Positions 39,201 to 52,303 of a stretch of 64,000 nucleotides of DNA are shown piece after piece. Position 1 is the stretch's first letter. Each line of letters opens with the position of its first letter. This DNA comes from Hormiphora californensis. Its lineage: Eukaryota; Ctenophora; Tentaculata; Cydippida; Pleurobrachiidae. The position numbers and the translations under genes are program-made. The notes below the pieces were generated by a model. That model did no database searches and was not told the origin of the DNA. It saw only the letters and a list, made by a program, of their open reading frames with translations. Location of the stretch: the NCBI GenBank assembly GCA_020137815.1, contig CM035352.1:5997159-6061158 (forward strand), given 5' to 3'.

Positions 39201-40285
39201 GACACCAGACGTCTTGGTAGACAGAGACTCAATGACAGGCACCAGACGTCTTGGTATACAGAGACACAATGACAGACACCAGACGTCTTGGTAGACAGAG
39301 ACACAATGACAGGCACCAGAGTCCAGACGTCTTGGTAGACAGAGACACAATGACAGACACCAGACGTCTTGGTAGACAGAGACACAATGACAGCCACCAG
39401 ACGTCTTGGTAGACAAAGACACAATGACAGGCACCAGACGTCTTGGTAGACAGATACACAATGACAGACACCCGACGTCTTGATAGACAGAGACACAATG
39501 ACAGACACCAGACGTCTTGGTAGACAGAGACACAATGACAGACACCAGACGTCTTGGTAGACAGGGACACAATGACAGACACCAGACGTCTTGGTAGACA
39601 GAGACACAATGACAGACACCAGACGTCTTGGTAGACAGAGACACAATGACAGACACCAGACGTCTTGGTAGACAGAGACACAATGACAGACACCAGACGT
39701 CTTGGTAGACAGAGACACAATGACAGACACCAGACGTCTTGGTAGACAGATACACAATGACAGACACCAGACGCGTCTTGGTAGACAGAGACACAATGAC
39801 AGACACCAGACGTCTTGGTAGACAGAGACACAATGACAGACACTAGACGTCTTGGTAGACAGAGACACAATGACAGACACCAGACGTCTTGGTAGACAGA
39901 GACACAATGACAGACAGCAGACGTCTTGGTAGACAGAGACACAATGACAGACACCAGACGTCTTGGTAGACAGAGACACAATGACAGACACCAGACGTCT
40001 TGGTAGACAGAGACACAATGACAGACACCAGACGTCTTGGTAGACAGAGACATAATGACAGACACCAGACGTCTTGGTAGACAGAGACACAATGACAGAC
40101 ACCAGACGTCTTGGTAGACAGAGACACAATGACAGACACTAGACGTCTTGGTAGACAGAGACACAATGACAGACACTAGACGTCTTGGTAGACAGATACA
40201 CAATGACAGATACCAGACGTCTTGGTAGACAGAGTCACAACGACAGATACCAAACGTCTTGGTAGACAGACACAATGAGTCATTG
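36277..40285. repeat. Satellite: about 107 copies of a 37-bp unit
   Basis: The unit ACACCAGACGTCTTGG + TAGACAGAGACACAATGACAG is 37 bp and nearly identical throughout; each copy holds the near-palindrome CCAGACGTCTTGG. The last copies (about 40240-40320) decay. A higher-order repeat is visible: a variant block with 'GAGACTCAATGACAGGC', 'GGTATACAG', 'GAGTCCAGACG' and 'GACAAAGACA' occurs at 38481-38830 and again at 39228-39490, 747 bp apart (20 units plus a 7-bp insertion). The minus strand is open for up to 1315 codons in all three frames simply because the unit's complement lacks stop codons and 37 is not a multiple of three, so it is not treated as a gene. Confidence 0.95.
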
Positions 40286-40660
40286 AAGGACAGAAACCAG
40301 ACATAATGGTAAGAGACACACGGAAACAAGGTCCATATTTTTATTAAAGTACCCGTTGGGGGGGGGGGCGGGTCAGCCCGTTTTCAGTTGTTCCATCAAA
40401 TAACACAATCCCAAATAAAACAGCTCGGATAAGTGTTTTCTAAGAAAATAGTATTTATTCACAGAATTCACGTATAAAATATTTCTGTACTTCGTCTGTC
40501 AATAACAAAATGCAGTGAAAATAATAATAACTTAAAAACTAAACTCATTGTCTATCCAGTCTGTTATTATTATATCTGAAAAAGTCTGAAAATATCGCAG
40601 ATCATCACGGGGTATTTCATTTGTAGAAGCGTCATGGTGAGATCTGTGCAAGTTGACAAT

Positions 40661-41085
40661 CTACAAGTCGTCGTCTTTGATAAACCGGTTTCCTTCACAC
40701 CAAACATCCTTGTAGGGGTCGCATTTCCTTTTCGTTAGTACACTGGCTGTTCGGTCCTGAGAGGGGAATTAGGAGAGGTGTTAGAAAAGGGGGATTAGGA
40801 GAGCTGTTAGAGAAGGGGGATTAGGAGAGGTGTTAGAGAAGGGGAGGAGGAATTAGGAGAGGGGGTGGGGGGGGGGGTGGAAGAAACGGGTCAGAAGGGT
40901 AGATCACTTGTACAACCACAAGCAGACAGACTTGTTAGAAGGACGCTATTTACCTGGGGGAGTCTGATGAGTAGATCGACGGGATCTGAGGGTATTTCAA
41001 CCAGAACAAAATCACCATCAAAGAAATCACCAGATGTTGCGGAGGTGTTGGATTCTAGACTGCTGTACGATGTTTCCATTTCCAT
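40661..41085 (-). CDS. Small two-exon protein, unknown
   Basis: Exons 41085-40954 and 40756-40661 join in phase to 75 aa. The N-terminus is Ser/Thr-rich and acidic. 'FFDGDFVLVEIP' resembles an LC3/GABARAP-interacting (LIR) core: acidic residues followed by F-V-L-V. The C-terminus is 'CDPYKDVWCEGNRFIKDDDL'. Donor CAG|GTAAAT and acceptor CTCAG support the intron. An acceptor-like TTTATAG lies 5 nt upstream of the ATG, so this may be the 3' part of a longer gene. No family is recognised, and a role in autophagy is only suggested by the motif. Confidence 0.5.
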
Positions 41086-42604
41086 TGTGCTATAAAGTGG
41101 GATGGGGTTAATTGGACAGGCTGGTTGTGAACTAGATGGTTGAGTGGGAGAGGATGGGGATTGTAGTTGTATGGGAATGGGTGGAAATGCAGGAGAGGTA
41201 GAGAAGTAAGGGTAAGGGATATCGTATCGAAAGAGGGGGTAGGAACACAGAATAATTATTTGCTTGTTTTTAGTTGAATAAATTAGCCTAATAACCAGTT
41301 ATAACAACGCTTATATGTTGACACAAATAACACACAATGTAATACACCCCTTTGATTTATAATTCTCTCTGTCGTTGCTTTGACCGGAAAGGCGAGACCC
41401 CAAACTAGAACCAGTACCAGACTCTCTCTCTCGACACAGATAAGGAAACCGGACTCTCCTCTGTTGAGTTGAGCGGTAGATAACGGTAGGTAACGTGAAA
41501 CTGGATCTCTCTTTCTCTCACAGTCATTGTCTCGAAAAAAAACATAAAAAGTTTATCCTTAAGTTTTAAAAACTAACTAGATCGTTAAAAAAGTAGAAAC
41601 ATTGCCGGCAATGTGCGTTCCCATAAATTAAACTAATTTTAAAAGGCAAATCACTGCGCTGGCAAGCGCAAAGGTGACCCCATCCATCCCCCGAAAAAAA
41701 TTTCCCCCAAAAACGGCCCGCTTGCTCACAGCGTATATATAGTTATTTCATACTTTTAGCCCCTTTTGGCACTTTTTGACATGCCATAACTCCCGAACCG
41801 GAAGAGCTAGGAAGCTGAAATTTTGTACTTAGAAGCTTCTTGTAGACCTCTATCGATGGTAAAAATTTCAAGTGGCTAGCTCTTTTTGTTCAAAAGTTAT
41901 AACACCACCCCCAAAACAGAAAATTCAGTGTGGGGATAACTAGGTTGATATATACATATATACATAGATGTATAGACGCTTTATTACCTTCCGTTTGGTC
42001 CCAGTTTGAGACGAACCAGACATCGTACGACCTTAAACCAAGCGGCATTCGACAGATAATTGTCTCGTGCATGTACCCATTTGGGTGGCGACTCTCCATC
42101 TTACCTATGACGCGCGCAATGACGTCACGAGTGACGTCATTGCGCGAGACCGACTAACTTTTTTCAAACGCCTCTAGCACCCTGAAGACGTGTTCCGATT
42201 TCTGATTTGACGAAAAATCGTTACCGGCAAATTGTCTGAACTTTTAGATACTATATAGCAAATTTTCATAGCTTATCATTTTGAGCCCTTAAATCGCGTC
42301 GGAAGTCAAAAATTTGACGAAAAATTCAGCAAATTGAACGTTTTTCGAACGAAAACTCCCTTTCCTGACCACTGTGGTCCATGAAACTTTACAAGCTCCT
42401 TTGGGGTATTGATTAAAAAATATATCGTGATGCAATTACGTCGTTACGACGTCACTAATTACGTCAAATGACGTCATTATGACGTCTAAAATACGATTTT
42501 CACAGAAATTCGTCTCGTTTTTCATATAACGCATCATTTCGACAATATCACATAATGAAATAATGTCATGCTGCGATTAGAAACCAAAAAGGGACCTAAA
42601 TTAA
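41086..42604. other. Intergenic with CRE-bearing hairpin
   Basis: No coding exon is recognised; the two overlapping short frames at 41890-42157 are unsupported. A perfect 15-bp inverted repeat around a CGAG loop lies at 42113-42146; each arm contains TGACGTCA. Further TGACGTCA-like motifs occur near 42420-42485. The stretch may contain decayed mobile DNA. Confidence 0.5.
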
Positions 42605-43041
<437 letters not shown>

Positions 43042-43178
43042 TTAATAAATTAAGTAACTAAAGGGACATGTATAACCACGAACACAAAACGATAAAACGG
43101 ACACCCTCCATAACCGGTAGGGCCCTAGATGGTTCAATTCACCCTATATTATAGATGGGGGACCTAGATATAGTGGTG

Positions 43179-46100
43179 CTATGAAGTGGCGCTGAACAGA
43201 GAATATATACCCTCTAAATCAGAGGTCTGTTTCTCCTGTTTGTGAAGGAGTAGCGGCCTCAGATCCTGAATCTTGTACTGTTGTTTCCCTGCCTCGGATA
43301 TCGGCCTCGAGATAATGGGGCTCACAAGTGACTGGAGGGCATCCCTGAGGTTCCTATCTGATGAGGTCGGTTTCTCCAAAGTACAGAAGAACTTGTCGAC
43401 CTTCTCGGGGACCACACTGGGCACTTGGAGAAGAATGTCTCGAGCTACATGGGGTATGGTCCGGTAGGTAGCTTGGATGATGGCTATTATCACGTTTAGT
43501 AGGGTGTACAGACAGTTGTCATGCTGACCATGAACTTGGAGAGCTCGGAGAGCTTTAACAAGGAACGTGTGGGTAGCAGCGGGAGACAGAGGTATGCCTT
43601 TAGCAGCCATCATCTTGAGGGCAGTATGGGCCATGGCACAAGCCCGGTTAGATGACACTCCATCGCCCCATGACATGGAGCTGAAAACAGAGATGAGAAG
43701 AGGGGCTGAGACATCGCGGTTTGTGATTAGATGTTCTGTCACGCTGTTCAGACTTCTTCGCTTTTTCTCACTCTTCGTCTTTCGGCTGAGAGATAGAAAG
43801 AAAGTTGGTATTAGTGGACTGGAGGTAAATGTTGAGAAGGTGGAGATATGAATACAAGTTGATAGTTACCACGGGGGCATTAAAAAGGGTTGGTTTAAAA
43901 AAACATTTTTTACCTCAGAAAGTGGGACAGTAGTTCACAGTATTCACGAGTAACAATAAGCACCATGTGGTCGTTGAAGATCTCATCAAGTTCCGCACTG
44001 GACTCAGAGTAGTCGTCTGAAGAGGATAGGGAGAGAGAAGAGGGGAGAGGATAGGGAGAATAGGGAGATGATAGGGAGAGGATAGGGAGAGAGACGAGAA
44101 GAATGGAAAGGATAGGGAGAGAGAAGAGATTGGAGAAGAAGGCTGAGAAGGGGTTAGAGTAAAGGTAAATATTCTATAGAAAGAGTACACCCCTAGAGCT
44201 AGTCAAGCTAATATGTTTGTATTTCTCATATTTTGTCCACGAGTGTGGTGCGAGAGAAATCCAGCCATCGTCTGAGTGCCCCCTAAATACCCCACACCTC
44301 AAGTTAACTCAATTTTCTCTTATCTTGTCGTGACGAGATAACAGTGTCTCAGAACCACATCACAACCCAACGCGTGGTGCGGCACTGACGCGATGTTTGA
44401 ATGTGACCGGTGTGAGAACTGATAGATATACAGCTGCAAACTGATACAGACAAGAGGTCACATTATTGCTTAGAAAACACGAACCTAGTGGGGGGCAATA
44501 GGGGGGGTCGTCATGTTAATTTTGTTAATGTTTTGTTAATTAACAAACGACCCTTGGTGAAACATTAACAAAATTAACAAAATTAACAAAATTAACAAAA
44601 ATCGCGTTTTAGATGTTTTTAGTCGGTTTATAGCTGTTTTATGTGTTTTTAGGTGTGTTTAGGTGTTTCTATCATAAACTCACTATCTCCCATGGCAGAT
44701 ATTTCATAGCTAGGATAATTGTTTGGATTTCATCAAAGGTTTTGAGGTAAGAAAAGGGTCATTATAACAAAGGAGGGGTATACGAGTAAAGAACACCAGT
44801 TTAATGTATAAATAGTGCGGTAATATGACGAAAAATTTTCGGCATAATCGTTCTAAAGCTAATTCCACTTCTAGGATACTCTATAGGGTCCCTAGAAACA
44901 ACCCCTGAAGTTGTCGCAAGATCGGCGATAAAGAAATTGCATTAATTGGGCCTGATTGGTTACAGGGTGCTTTAAGCCTGAAGCCAAAATAGCTATGTTA
45001 GGAAAGGAGTAGAGACTAAACCGAGGGCACTAAAATGGCCAGCGTCCTCGCATTAGTGGGGGTAGGTGCTGGAATTAAGTCTCTATCTCATTTGGTTAAT
45101 TAGTTAATTGGATAATTAGATCTGCACGTAGCCGTTTTCGGCCATATGGCTGTAGCCACTTAGGAATGGTTTAGAGACATTTCACTGGTGCCACCTTGTA
45201 GACAATGGCCAAGTTATGGGGGGTCGACGTCGGACTTTTAAGCTCTATCTCCAACCGTTTAGCCGTTATTTGGCTTTAAAGGTGCTCAAAACGGTAAAAA
45301 GCCCGATTTTGAGCAAACCAAATAACGGCTAAACGGTTGGAGATAGAGCATAAAAGTCCGACGTCGACCACCCACAACTTGGCCATTGTCTACAAGATGG
45401 CACCCGTGAAATGTCTCTAAACCATTCCTAAGTGGCTATAGCCATATGGCCGAAAACGGCTATGTACAGATCTAATTATCCAATTAACTAATTAACCAGA
45501 TGAGATAGAGACTTAATTCCAGCACCTACCCCCACTAATGCGAGGACGCTGATCACTTTAGTGCCCTCGGTTTTGTCTATACTCCTATTTTAAGGGTACT
45601 TATGGTTTTGGCTTCAGGCTGAAAGCACCCTGTAACCAATTAGGCCCAATTAAGGCAAGTTCTTCATCGCCGATCTTGCGACAACTTCAGCGGTTGATTC
45701 TAGGGACCCTATAGAGTACCCTAGAAGTGGAATTAGCTTTAGAACGATTATGCCGAACAATTTTCGTCATATTACCGCACTAGTGGCGGGTCAAAAAAAT
45801 TCAAAAAAAAATTCACAAAAAAAAATTCAAAAAAATTTTTGGGGAAAAAATCCTGCCACTAAATCGGGGTGCCACTAAATCGGGGGCCATTAAATCGGGG
45901 TTCGACTGTATATCAGTGTTGATTGGATGGGTAGTACGTATAATATTGTCAAAAATAACGCAAATGATCTATTAAAGCGGGATTAAAAGCTTCAAAAAGA
46001 CTTAGAAAAGCTTCTTTTTTTTGTTAATAATCATACTATTATTAAAGCAAATAGGGAAATCCCATGTCCCGTTTTTTAACCAAATATGGCACAAAATTCC

Positions 46101-49100
46101 TGGAAATGGCCTTTTGCACGTGTTGTCCCTAGAGGGACCCTGGCAACCTGCCAGCTTGAGCCTTAAACTGCACGTGCATCCTTGATTCATCTTACTGCCG
46201 GTTGTGTGATTGATCGTTTGCTCGATTTGATCTGTTCACCACGTTTCGTGAACATGACTACTCAACTTCAACACAATCGCCAGCGAGTTTGGAGGAGCCA
46301 TATGTCCCAAACTGGCGCTGACGCCTATAGACTACGTGATAGAATCCTACAAAAGAGGTGATTATTATTCAAAAAAAGTTGTCAACACACGTAATAACAA
46401 AGTATAAATGGCACTAATAAGAAATGACAGTAATACGTGAAAGAATTTTGCCAATGTACTCCTTCATAAAATACTTCAGGACCTGGCAAAAGAGGACCCG
46501 TGGTTTTTCTGTCGAAAGAATCCCTGTGGTTAATTTACCTGATAAATTTACTGATTTAAAAAATTTCAAATGATACTACCTTATTTGCTTAGTTTACTGT
46601 ATGACCATCCCTGACATTCGCCCGTAGGGCGAGCGGGCTTACTAGTGTTAATAATGTTAATAATGTTAATGTTAACATTTTAAAAATTTTCATGAAACAT
46701 TAACATTAACATGACGACCCCCCCGGGCAATATCACGTATTGTGCCATCTGGAGATATTTTGGGAATGAAAGACAATACCTAGATAGATGAAGCAAGAGC
46801 GATAGAAAGAGAAGAAGAGAGATAGAGGGGGGGGGGGGAACAGAGTGTATTGAATTCCAGGAAAATAGAGAATTCGCGAGAATAATATGCTATATGCCTT
46901 GCTCGACCATTTCTCTCAGAGCCCCAAAACAAATTAAACCTACTTTCTTCTGCAGAAGTGTATAATAAACCTACCTGACGAGAGACGGAGTTTTCGTGCC
47001 TGAATCTCTTCCCAGTCCTCAGAGAGACGCTTATAAACTGTCTCTAGGGTAACCTGACGAGAAGAGTTGGTGTTACCATGGTAACCCACTACACAACGTT
47101 GCTGCTCATTAGGGGGAACAACCAGCAGGAACACTATAATGGAACACTATGGAACACTATGGAACACTATAATGGAACACATGTTCAGGGTTATGGGGTA
47201 GATAGCAATACTGCAACATACAAGTTACAACACCAATAAAGCATGGCAACCGGGTATTGGCACATCAAGAAGAATAACACTGCAGCAGCAACTTAGTAGT
47301 TCCTAGCTAACCCCACCATCAGCTCTACATATAGTACCTGCCCCCCCCCCACAGTCGTACCCTGCTATTCTACATAGTACCTGCCCCCCACAGTCGTACC
47401 CTGCTATTCTACATAGTACCTGCACCCCCCACAGTCGTACCCTGCTATTCTACATAGTACCTGCCCCCCCACAGTCGTACCCTGCTATTGTACATAGTAC
47501 CTGCCCCCCCCACAGTCGTACCCTGCTATTCTACATAGTATCCTAACATTCTAAATAGTATCTGCCCTGGTCCCGCAGTATACCTAGATCCCTACAGTTA
47601 CATACCTGGAGAACAGGAAGACACTTTCCGAATTCCTCAAAGGGACAGTTCACTATGAATGGCTGTATCACTGAGTGGAGCATAGCCTTGATTCGTGGTG
47701 CCTAGAAGATCACATTGTTAAAACTAAATCGATTTTCTAATTGACTTGGTGGCTATTTTAAGAACGTAGTCAGACAATTCATCTCACAACATATTGGATG
47801 TGGTACCTGTATAGTGGGAAGGAACCGCACGTAACAGTCCATGATCACATTTGGTAGGGGCTCCCATTGGAAGACACTATTGCTCTGATGATCACAGATA
47901 CTCTCTACAAATTGGTTGGAGTAGTCCGTCAATGCTACCATGTTCATTCTGTGGGAGAGAGAGGTATCATATCTTGGTATTGGTTGGGGGGAGAGAGAGG
48001 TATTGGTATCTACATGAAGTAGGCAGGGGGGGGGGAGGTATCTGCATGAAGTAGGGGGGAGAGGTATCTTGGTATCTATATGAAGTAGGGGGGTTGGGAG
48101 GTATTAGTATCCGTTAACCTGTATACAAAATATTGACCTGCTTAATATATTTGCTGTCTGGTCTACTTGCAAACATCCTTACTCTTATCAGTACTTCGTG
48201 ACATGAAATATGAACTGGGGGTTGAAAAACAAGACTGATCACGCCGAACTTCTACCCTTGAATCCTACAGTCTACCTGTCTGGCGGTGCCATACACATCG
48301 GGTGGGGGCACACATCGGTCTACTACCTATATAGAGTACAGTACAGTTCTCTTCACTAGTTAGCTGGGGAGGGGTGGGGGCTGTCATCGGGGGGAGGGGG
48401 GGGGGTCATATCTCACCTGAAGGTAGTAGTGCTGTCAGATCGTTTATCTAGCAGGGTACAGTACAGCATCTTAGTCTCCTTATCGGGCTCCAATGGGCCC
48501 TTTAACCAGGGGTAGTCCTTGTTGTTAGTGGAACACCAAAACATGTTAACCAGTCGATTAATGGTGAACACCCGTTCTAGGTAGGGGAACACCATCCCAA
48601 ATGCAGGTGTCATTGTTGAGGGGGTGGTTGAGGGTTTAGTAAACCGTTTACTAATGGCACATAGCACCGCCAGAGATAGCCGGAGTTGTCTAGTTTTTAC
48701 ACCTGCAGTTGTAGTAGCCACTGTGCCTGGAGTAATCTGGAAACGGAGAGAGAACTAAATTAAATTAAACTAATTTTTAGTAGCCCCTACATATATCAAG
48801 GTTTTCAAACTTTAACCGCTAGTATTTTTAAAACATTTGCTGACTACAGCTGATAAATTTAAAGTGAGAGAGAACAGCCCCGATTTTGATGAAACTTGGT
48901 CAGAATAGTGTTTGGTGTCTAATTAGAAGTCAAAAAAATTTTTAGTGCTCAAATCCTAAATTTAGGATTTTTAGGTTTTTTAGGTTTTTCGGCTTTTATG
49001 GGTTTCAGGAACGTTCTAGAACAAAATGAATAAAACCATCTTTCTCGGCATTAATTCTGCATCGATTATAGTGGTTATAAACCTTTCTATGACGTAAGGT

Positions 49101-52100
49101 TCAGAAGTTATCGCGAAAAAGCCCAAACGGGTACATGTGTTAGGGGCGGGTTCATGTTTTAGGCTAACCGGCGAACCTCTTGTCAGAACACCATGTTATA
49201 GGGTGTCAATCGACGCGTATTGATAAGGAGATCATTTTAGTGAAAGTTATTTTGATCTGCGATGTCTGTGTAACGAATGAAACCTAAAAAACCTTACTGA
49301 ATGAAGCATACCCGTTTGGTTAAAACATGTGGTAAGGTTTTTTAGGTTTCATTCGTTACACAGACATCGCAGATCCAAATAATTTTCACTAAAATGATCT
49401 CCTTATCAATACGCGTCGATTGACACCCTATAACATGGTGTTCTGACAAGAGGTTCGCCGGTTAGCCTAAAACATGAACCCGCCCCTAACACATGTACCC
49501 GTTTGGGCTTTTTCGCGATAACTTCTGAACCTTACGTCATAGAAAGGTTTATAACCACTATAATCGATGCAGAATTTAACGCCGAGAAAGATGGTTTTAT
49601 TTATTTTGTTCTAGAACGTTCCTGAAACCCATAAAAGCCGAAAAACCTAAAAAACCTAAAAATCCTAAATTTAGGATTTGAGCACTAAAAATTTTTTTGA
49701 CTTCTAATTAGACACCAAACACTATTCTGACCAAGTTTCAAAATCGGGGCTGTTCTCTCTCACTTTAAAGTTCATGACTTCCCCCGGGACCTGCGTCACA
49801 GACCTGCTTTCAACTCCACCCCTTTTTAGCGGACAAAGTTGATGTTAGTTTTTATTTGGACGCCGAATTTTTTAAATTTCTATCGATGAAGAACATTCTA
49901 GCAGAATTAAATAATTTCAGATAATAAATTATGCAAGATAATACCTCGAATTTTATCTTTATCTAAGAGGAAGTATTAAGCTTCACAATTTTGCTGGGAA
50001 TTTCTTATCTTTGTTATCGTAAATGCATTTTTTTCTGCCCTCCCCAAACAAAAGCGTTTTACTAGTCCCTTCCAGATCTATTCTATCCATATTTAAACAT
50101 GGACACCTTGGAAAGATTCAGATAGATCTAACACTCTTTATTTAACACATACCTCCATGAATTTCACGAATGTTGGGAAATCTGTACAGTGTTTCGGTAG
50201 TTCCGGGTCATCTAGGAAGGTCAGGAGGGGTGTTATTAGTTGCTGTATATACTGTTTTTGCTGTTCCAGGTCGGGTATGTTGTTAGAACCAGCTATCAGG
50301 GCCTCCAGAATGATTAGCATTGGACCGTACCTGGGGGAGGGAGGGGGTAGCAGTTGGAAAAGGGTGAAGCAGCAGGGAGAATACATGGGGGGAGGGGGGG
50401 TGCTTGTAATGTAAAGAACGTGATTGTATCATCTTCAGATCTCAATCTAAGCAAACTACATTCATTAACCAATTAATAATTACCTTTGATTATCAACAGT
50501 TGATAGAAGGGTCTGATACAACTGTTGCATAGCCTGGAACACTTCCCATGTTATAGCAGCGGGGTAGTTAGTGACAAATCTCAAGAGACAAGATGAAGTG
50601 TGCCGCTGTAGATCAGCCACTAATACTCCCATCCTATCGACCGAAACATCGCTCGGGTTCCTGAACTTCTTGCCAAGTAAGGTGAAGAGTTTCTCCAGCA
50701 TTGGAATTGTGAGGGAGTCAGAGAGACGGAATGTGGGCACATATGCATTGATGGTAGATATGTGCCAATACGAAATGAGAGGGTCGGGGGAGTCATATTT
50801 AAGGAGGGAACTCAGAGACGCCTGCAGTGGTTCAATTGTTAGCGGAGTGTCAGATTTTAGTGCAGCTACCATCGCTTTCTCTGTGAAAACAGAGAAATAT
50901 TTCCAAACATTGAATGGCCGGGTTGAGTCCGAGCATAGTCGTTCAGTTTGGATGGGGCTGGATAGGATCCCAGACTGCCATTCAGCTACCACCTCCATAG
51001 TCTCATTAGGCCGCAACTTCGCTGCCAGACTGACCACCTGGATCATCTTAGAGAGGAGCACATTGAACATCTTGAGGAGCTCAAACTTATCCAGCACATC
51101 GTCATTCACATCATCCTCTAGTGGCTTACAGAAGTTCTTCTGGGTGGCACGAACAATGTGGGGCACAGCAGTTAGTAGATCAGTATTCTTTTTCATCAGG
51201 TCGAAGTTTAGGAGATGTACCCAAAGATCAACCACAATCCCACGAACTGATATGAGGTTGTGGTTGTAGAATATCAACATTAGTTGGAGGTATTTCTGGA
51301 AGGATGCCTGGGGTATAGTCAACTGATTCCGTATCGCCCCCGAGATATGGTTCTCCCCAAGCTGTGTATAAGTTCGACAAAGTGTCTTGAGAAACAGGAC
51401 GTTCTCATCACTCAACTCCCCGGAACAGATGTCATTAGCAATATCAAATACCATTTTCAGGGCATCGTCTTGCAGCATGAAGTTAGAAAACTCAACATTA
51501 TCAGATGGAGTGGTTTTCCGTGCCGCTAGATTATAAATCACATCTGCAGACCCCTGCCTCAGTTTATTGTCCCTCCAAAGCATGAAAAGTAGGGTACAGG
51601 TGGGGGACTTCTTGTCATAGAACGTTGGAGCTTGGAACCATGTCATAGAGCTAGCCGCACTCAGTAGACCCAGGGCGCTTTGACATGTGAGATATAGAGC
51701 AGGGGAGTCACTACCCTCCAGGACTTGTTCCAGTTTCCGCGAGACCAACTCAATGAACTGGTCACGGCACAAACCCACTGAACGAAGGAGATCTGATCGA
51801 CGTGAAGGGGTTAGTTTACTATCCAGTTCAATATCCTCAACCAACCGACCCAGAGCGGTCAATAAGACCTCTCCAGCCGTTGTGTTATTGGCAACATTGC
51901 GTTCCACAACAGTTAGGAAGTCAGGCCACTGTTGGGGCCAATCCCGTTTAAGAATCTCTGTCACCAATGTAGTTAGAATGTTCCTAATCAACCCAGCCTC
52001 TTTGGTAAGTTCCAATGTACCATTCTCAAGAAGGTTTTTAGTTACAATTGTCCGAAATTCCATCTTTTCGTTATCACTCGTCTCGCCCCATTTAAACTTG

Positions 52101-52303
52101 ACAAAATGCTCCAGAAGCTGATACCCAAAATGACGAATTGTGATTGAGTTGCCCGGTTTTGCTAGCTCGAGACCCACAAGGGGCAGATTTTGGCATGTCT
52201 GTTTAAATTGTTCACATGTGTTGTAGGCATCATTCCGCTCTATAGCCGTGGATTTGGGGGAGTGAATACAGTTGATGGCATCTGCTATACCTTTACATGC
52301 CAT
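43179..52303 (-). CDS. XPO5: Exportin-5
   Basis: Karyopherin-beta that exports pre-miRNAs (and other structured RNAs) with RanGTP. Eight exons join in phase to 1114 aa: 52303-50484, 50330-50153, 48736-48417, 47948-47807, 47701-47606, 47053-46975, 44016-43914 and 43785-43179. Human XPO5 has 1204 aa. The N-terminus matches the family: 'IRHFGYQLLEHFVKFKWGE', then 'LKRDWPQQWPDFL'. The C-terminal end 'SSMSWGDG...', 'ALRALQVHGQHDNC' aligns with human 'NSLAWKDT' and 'LKGLQMHGQHDGC'. The whole is alpha-helical HEAT-type repeat. The first exon alone holds 606 codons. Introns contain a hAT-like element with nested inserts (44501-46724), a ~0.9-kb foldback (48859-49777) and a minisatellite. No damage is seen, so the gene looks functional. 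Confidence 0.95.
44501..46724. mobile_element. hAT-like element copy 2, 8-bp TSD
   Basis: Same ends as copy 1 (GGGGGGGTCGTCATGTT...) but in opposite orientation, with its own perfect duplication GGGCAATA (44493-44500 and 46725-46732). 44501-44812 is the inverse of about 34790-35105, and about 45785-46025 the inverse of about 33760-33985. Two inserts lengthen it: a foldback at 44815-45780, and about 46030-46645, a ~600-bp non-coding stretch of unknown type not found elsewhere in the window. The element lies in the intron between exons 6 and 7 of XPO5. Confidence 0.88.
44815..45780. mobile_element. 966-bp foldback element, TA target
   Basis: Ends GTGCGGTAATATGACGA and its inverse are flanked by TA (44813-44814 and 45781-45782). 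The two ~470-bp arms pair almost completely around a centre near 45295. Each arm holds 'GGCACTAAAATGGCC...GCATTAGTGGGGGTAG', a module shared with the arms of the piggyBac-like element at 16634-18872. It is non-coding. Confidence 0.85.
47335..47545. repeat. Minisatellite, ~40-bp unit
   Basis: Five copies of 'CTACATAGTACCTG' + poly-C + 'ACAGTCGTACCCTGCTATT' lie in the XPO5 intron between exons 5 and 6. Copies differ mainly in the length of the C run. Confidence 0.85.
48859..49777. mobile_element. ~0.9-kb foldback in an XPO5 intron
   Basis: About 48860-49300 is repeated inverted at about 49335-49777 (outer stem TTTAAAGTGAGAGAGAACAG; inner stem GAAACCTAAAAAACCTTAC). Only a ~35-bp loop separates the arms, so intronic RNA could fold into a near-perfect stem of about 430 bp. 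No flanking target duplication was identified with confidence. It lies between exons 2 and 3 of XPO5. Confidence 0.85.

Noticed and set aside
36277-40285. CRISPR array
   Set aside because: Units are contiguous without unique spacers, and the window is animal DNA.
36182-40329. Open frames of up to 1315 codons on the minus strand
   Set aside because: All three frames are open because the complement of the 37-bp unit has no stop codon and 37 is not a multiple of three. There is no start context, no splice evidence and the residues simply cycle.
50571-52121. Plus-strand frames of 232 and 144 codons
   Set aside because: Antisense shadows of the long first exon of XPO5.
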